From NCBI GenBank assembly GCA_020723015.1, contig DYJR01000005.1, positions 1 to 35,611 on the forward strand: a stretch of 35,611 bases of DNA. The letters are read 5' to 3'. Source of the DNA: Arcobacter nitrofigilis (GTDB lineage Bacteria > Campylobacterota > Campylobacteria > Campylobacterales > Arcobacteraceae). The notes beneath the pieces were generated by a model. That model saw only the letters and a list, made by a program, of their open reading frames with translations, ran no database searches and was not told the origin of the DNA. Shown here piece after piece: positions 34,331 through 35,611 of the stretch (its first letter is position 1; the number at the start of each line of letters is the position of its first letter). Made by a program: the position numbers and the translations under genes.

Positions 34331-35356
34331 ATGAAAACTTTCAGTGTTGTTGTAAGTGGTTTATTATTAACCGGTTCGTTTGCTATGGCAAATGATGCTG
34401 CTCTTTTGAAAAAAGCTCAAGATAACGGTCTAAAAGCTATTCCTCAGTCAAAACTAGAGGTTTTAAAGCTTGTAGATAACGCAAAAAATCCAATCACAGA
34501 TTGTAAAGTAGAACTTGGTAAAAAACTATATTTTGATCCAAGACTTTCAAAAAGTAATCTAATTAGCTGTAATACTTGTCATAACCTAGCAATGGGTGGA
34601 GTTGACGCTGTTGGTGCTGCTGTAGGTCACAAATGGACTCCAAACCCGGCTCACTTAAACTCTCCGACCGTATATAACTCTGTATTAAATAAAGCACAAT
34701 TTTGGGACGGTAGAGACCCACACTTAGAAGCTCAAGCTCAAGGTCCGGTACAAGCAGGTCCTGAAATGGCTGCTCCAAAAGATTTAGTAGTAGCTAGAGT
34801 TACATCTATGCCTGAGTATGTTGCAGAATTCAAAAAAGCTTACGGTCCAAACGTAAAAATTACATTTGAATTAATCACGGATACTATTGCAGTATTTGAA
34901 AGAACTTTGATTACTCCATCAAGATTTGATGCATTTATGCACGGTAATTTAGATGCTTTAACTAAAGAAGAAAAAGAGGGTATGACTCTATTTATAGATA
35001 AAGGTTGTGCTGCTTGTCACAATGATATAGGTCTTGGCGGTACAATGCAACCGTTTGATGCTTCTAAATACAACCTAAACGTAGGCGGATTTACAGGTAC
35101 TAAAGACGGTATGATTAAAACTCCGACACTTAGAAATATCCAAGAAACTGCTCCTTATTTCCACAACGGAAACGTATGGACGCTAAAAGAAGCTGTTAAA
35201 CTTATGGGTGATATTCAACTAGGTATGAAAATTTCAGATAAAGATGCTGATAAAATAGTAACATTCTTGAACTCTTTAACAGGTAAAAAACCGGAAATTA
35301 CTTACCCGGTACTTCCTATAGCTACCGATAAAACTCCAAAACCAGATATGAACTAA
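34331..35356 (+). CDS. Di-heme cytochrome c peroxidase (CcpA/MauG family), periplasmic
   Basis: Two CXXCH motifs (SCNTCHNLAMGG, GCAACHNDIGLGG), with TPNPAHLNSPTVYNSVLNKAQFWDGRDPHLEAQAQGPVQAGPEM and KTPTLRNIQETAPYFHNG typical of bacterial CCPs. Signal peptide MKTFSVVVSGLLLTGSFAMA. Start moved from 34313 to 34331 because AAGGAG lies between the two ATGs. Confidence 0.93.
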   Translation: MKTFSVVVSGLLLTGSFAMANDAALLKKAQDNGLKAIPQSKLEVLKLVDNAKNPITDCKVELGKKLYFDPRLSKSNLISCNTCHNLAMGGVDAVGAAVGHKWTPNPAHLNSPTVYNSVLNKAQFWDGRDPHLEAQAQGPVQAGPEMAAPKDLVVARVTSMPEYVAEFKKAYGPNVKITFELITDTIAVFERTLITPSRFDAFMHGNLDALTKEEKEGMTLFIDKGCAACHNDIGLGGTMQPFDASKYNLNVGGFTGTKDGMIKTPTLRNIQETAPYFHNGNVWTLKEAVKLMGDIQLGMKISDKDADKIVTFLNSLTGKKPEITYPVLPIATDKTPKPDMN

Positions 35357-35367
35357 TATTTGTTTTA

Positions 35368-35399
35368 CGTCTTCTCCCATTTAGGAGGAGATGTTTTTT
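35368..35399 (+). terminator. Rho-independent terminator downstream of the cytochrome c peroxidase gene
   Basis: CGTCTTCTCC-CATTTA-GGAGGAGATG-TTTTTT: about 10-bp stem (with G-T wobbles) and U tract, 12 nt after the stop codon. Confidence 0.8.
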
Positions 35400-35402
35400 A
35401 AT

Positions 35403-35562
35403 TTATTTTATCGAATTTATCAAATTAATCTTACTGATGTTACGATAATCCAATCTCCACACATTTTCTCCAAATGTTACCTTTCTACCCAGCCATTAAC
35501 TCATTCACTTTTTCATATGAAGCTCTAAGAGCTTCGATGTATATTTTTTCTTTGATAGCTGC
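35403..35562 (-). pseudogene. Frameshifted 3' remnant of an unknown gene
   Basis: Reverse strand reads AAIKEKIYIEALRASYEKVNELMAG* (35562-35485). Dropping one G in GCTGGGTAGAAAGG joins it to RKVTFGENVWRLDYRNISKINLINSIK* (stop at 35405-35403). There is an in-frame TAG immediately upstream of the first part (35565-35563). Confidence 0.5.
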
Positions 35563-35573
35563 CTAAATCGGTC

Positions 35574-35608
35574 TACTTGGACACTGTTTTCAGTTTTACT
35601 TGGACACT
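35574..35608. mobile_element. Possible insertion-sequence terminus: two copies of TACTTGGACACT
   Basis: TACTTGGACACT at 35574-35585 and 35597-35608 (23-bp offset) at the window edge, directly next to the truncated ORF. Repeated short motifs near a terminus are seen in some IS families (e.g. IS21-like). No transposase is visible in the window. Confidence 0.35.
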
Positions 35609-35611
35609 TTA

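Overview
This AT-rich window, probably Campylobacterota, is dominated by one uninterrupted 28-kb ORF (4371-32390, 9339 aa). The ORF encodes a giant RTX/type I secretion (T1SS)-type surface protein. It has an N-terminal module resembling the retention modules of giant adhesins, then about 75 higher-order RTX units of roughly 100 aa (hand count), then a Ca-motif-free beta-strand repeat array, then a C-terminal region resembling a T1SS signal. It is flanked by two paralogous TPR-glycosyltransferase-like genes (1860-3389; 32402-34186) and a FkbM-type methyltransferase (3371-4201). This arrangement suggests a dedicated adhesin-modification cassette. Outside it lie a partial PemK/MazF-like CDS end (left edge), a YbiT-type ABC-F protein, a di-heme cytochrome c peroxidase with a terminator, and a right-edge degraded gene fragment next to an IS-end-like repeat. 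The main second-look items are: (1) the possible cytosolic glycosylation system for an unfolded RTX giant, with N-D-T sequons embedded in the Ca-binding nonapeptides; (2) a perfect 399-bp in-frame direct repeat spaced 945 bp (3 repeat units); (3) a single non-repetitive domain inserted in the RTX array; (4) variant unit subclasses concentrated in the C-terminal part of the RTX array; (5) a frameshifted, IS-truncated remnant at the right edge. No T1SS exporter genes are visible in the window. No database search was possible, so family names rest on recognised motifs.
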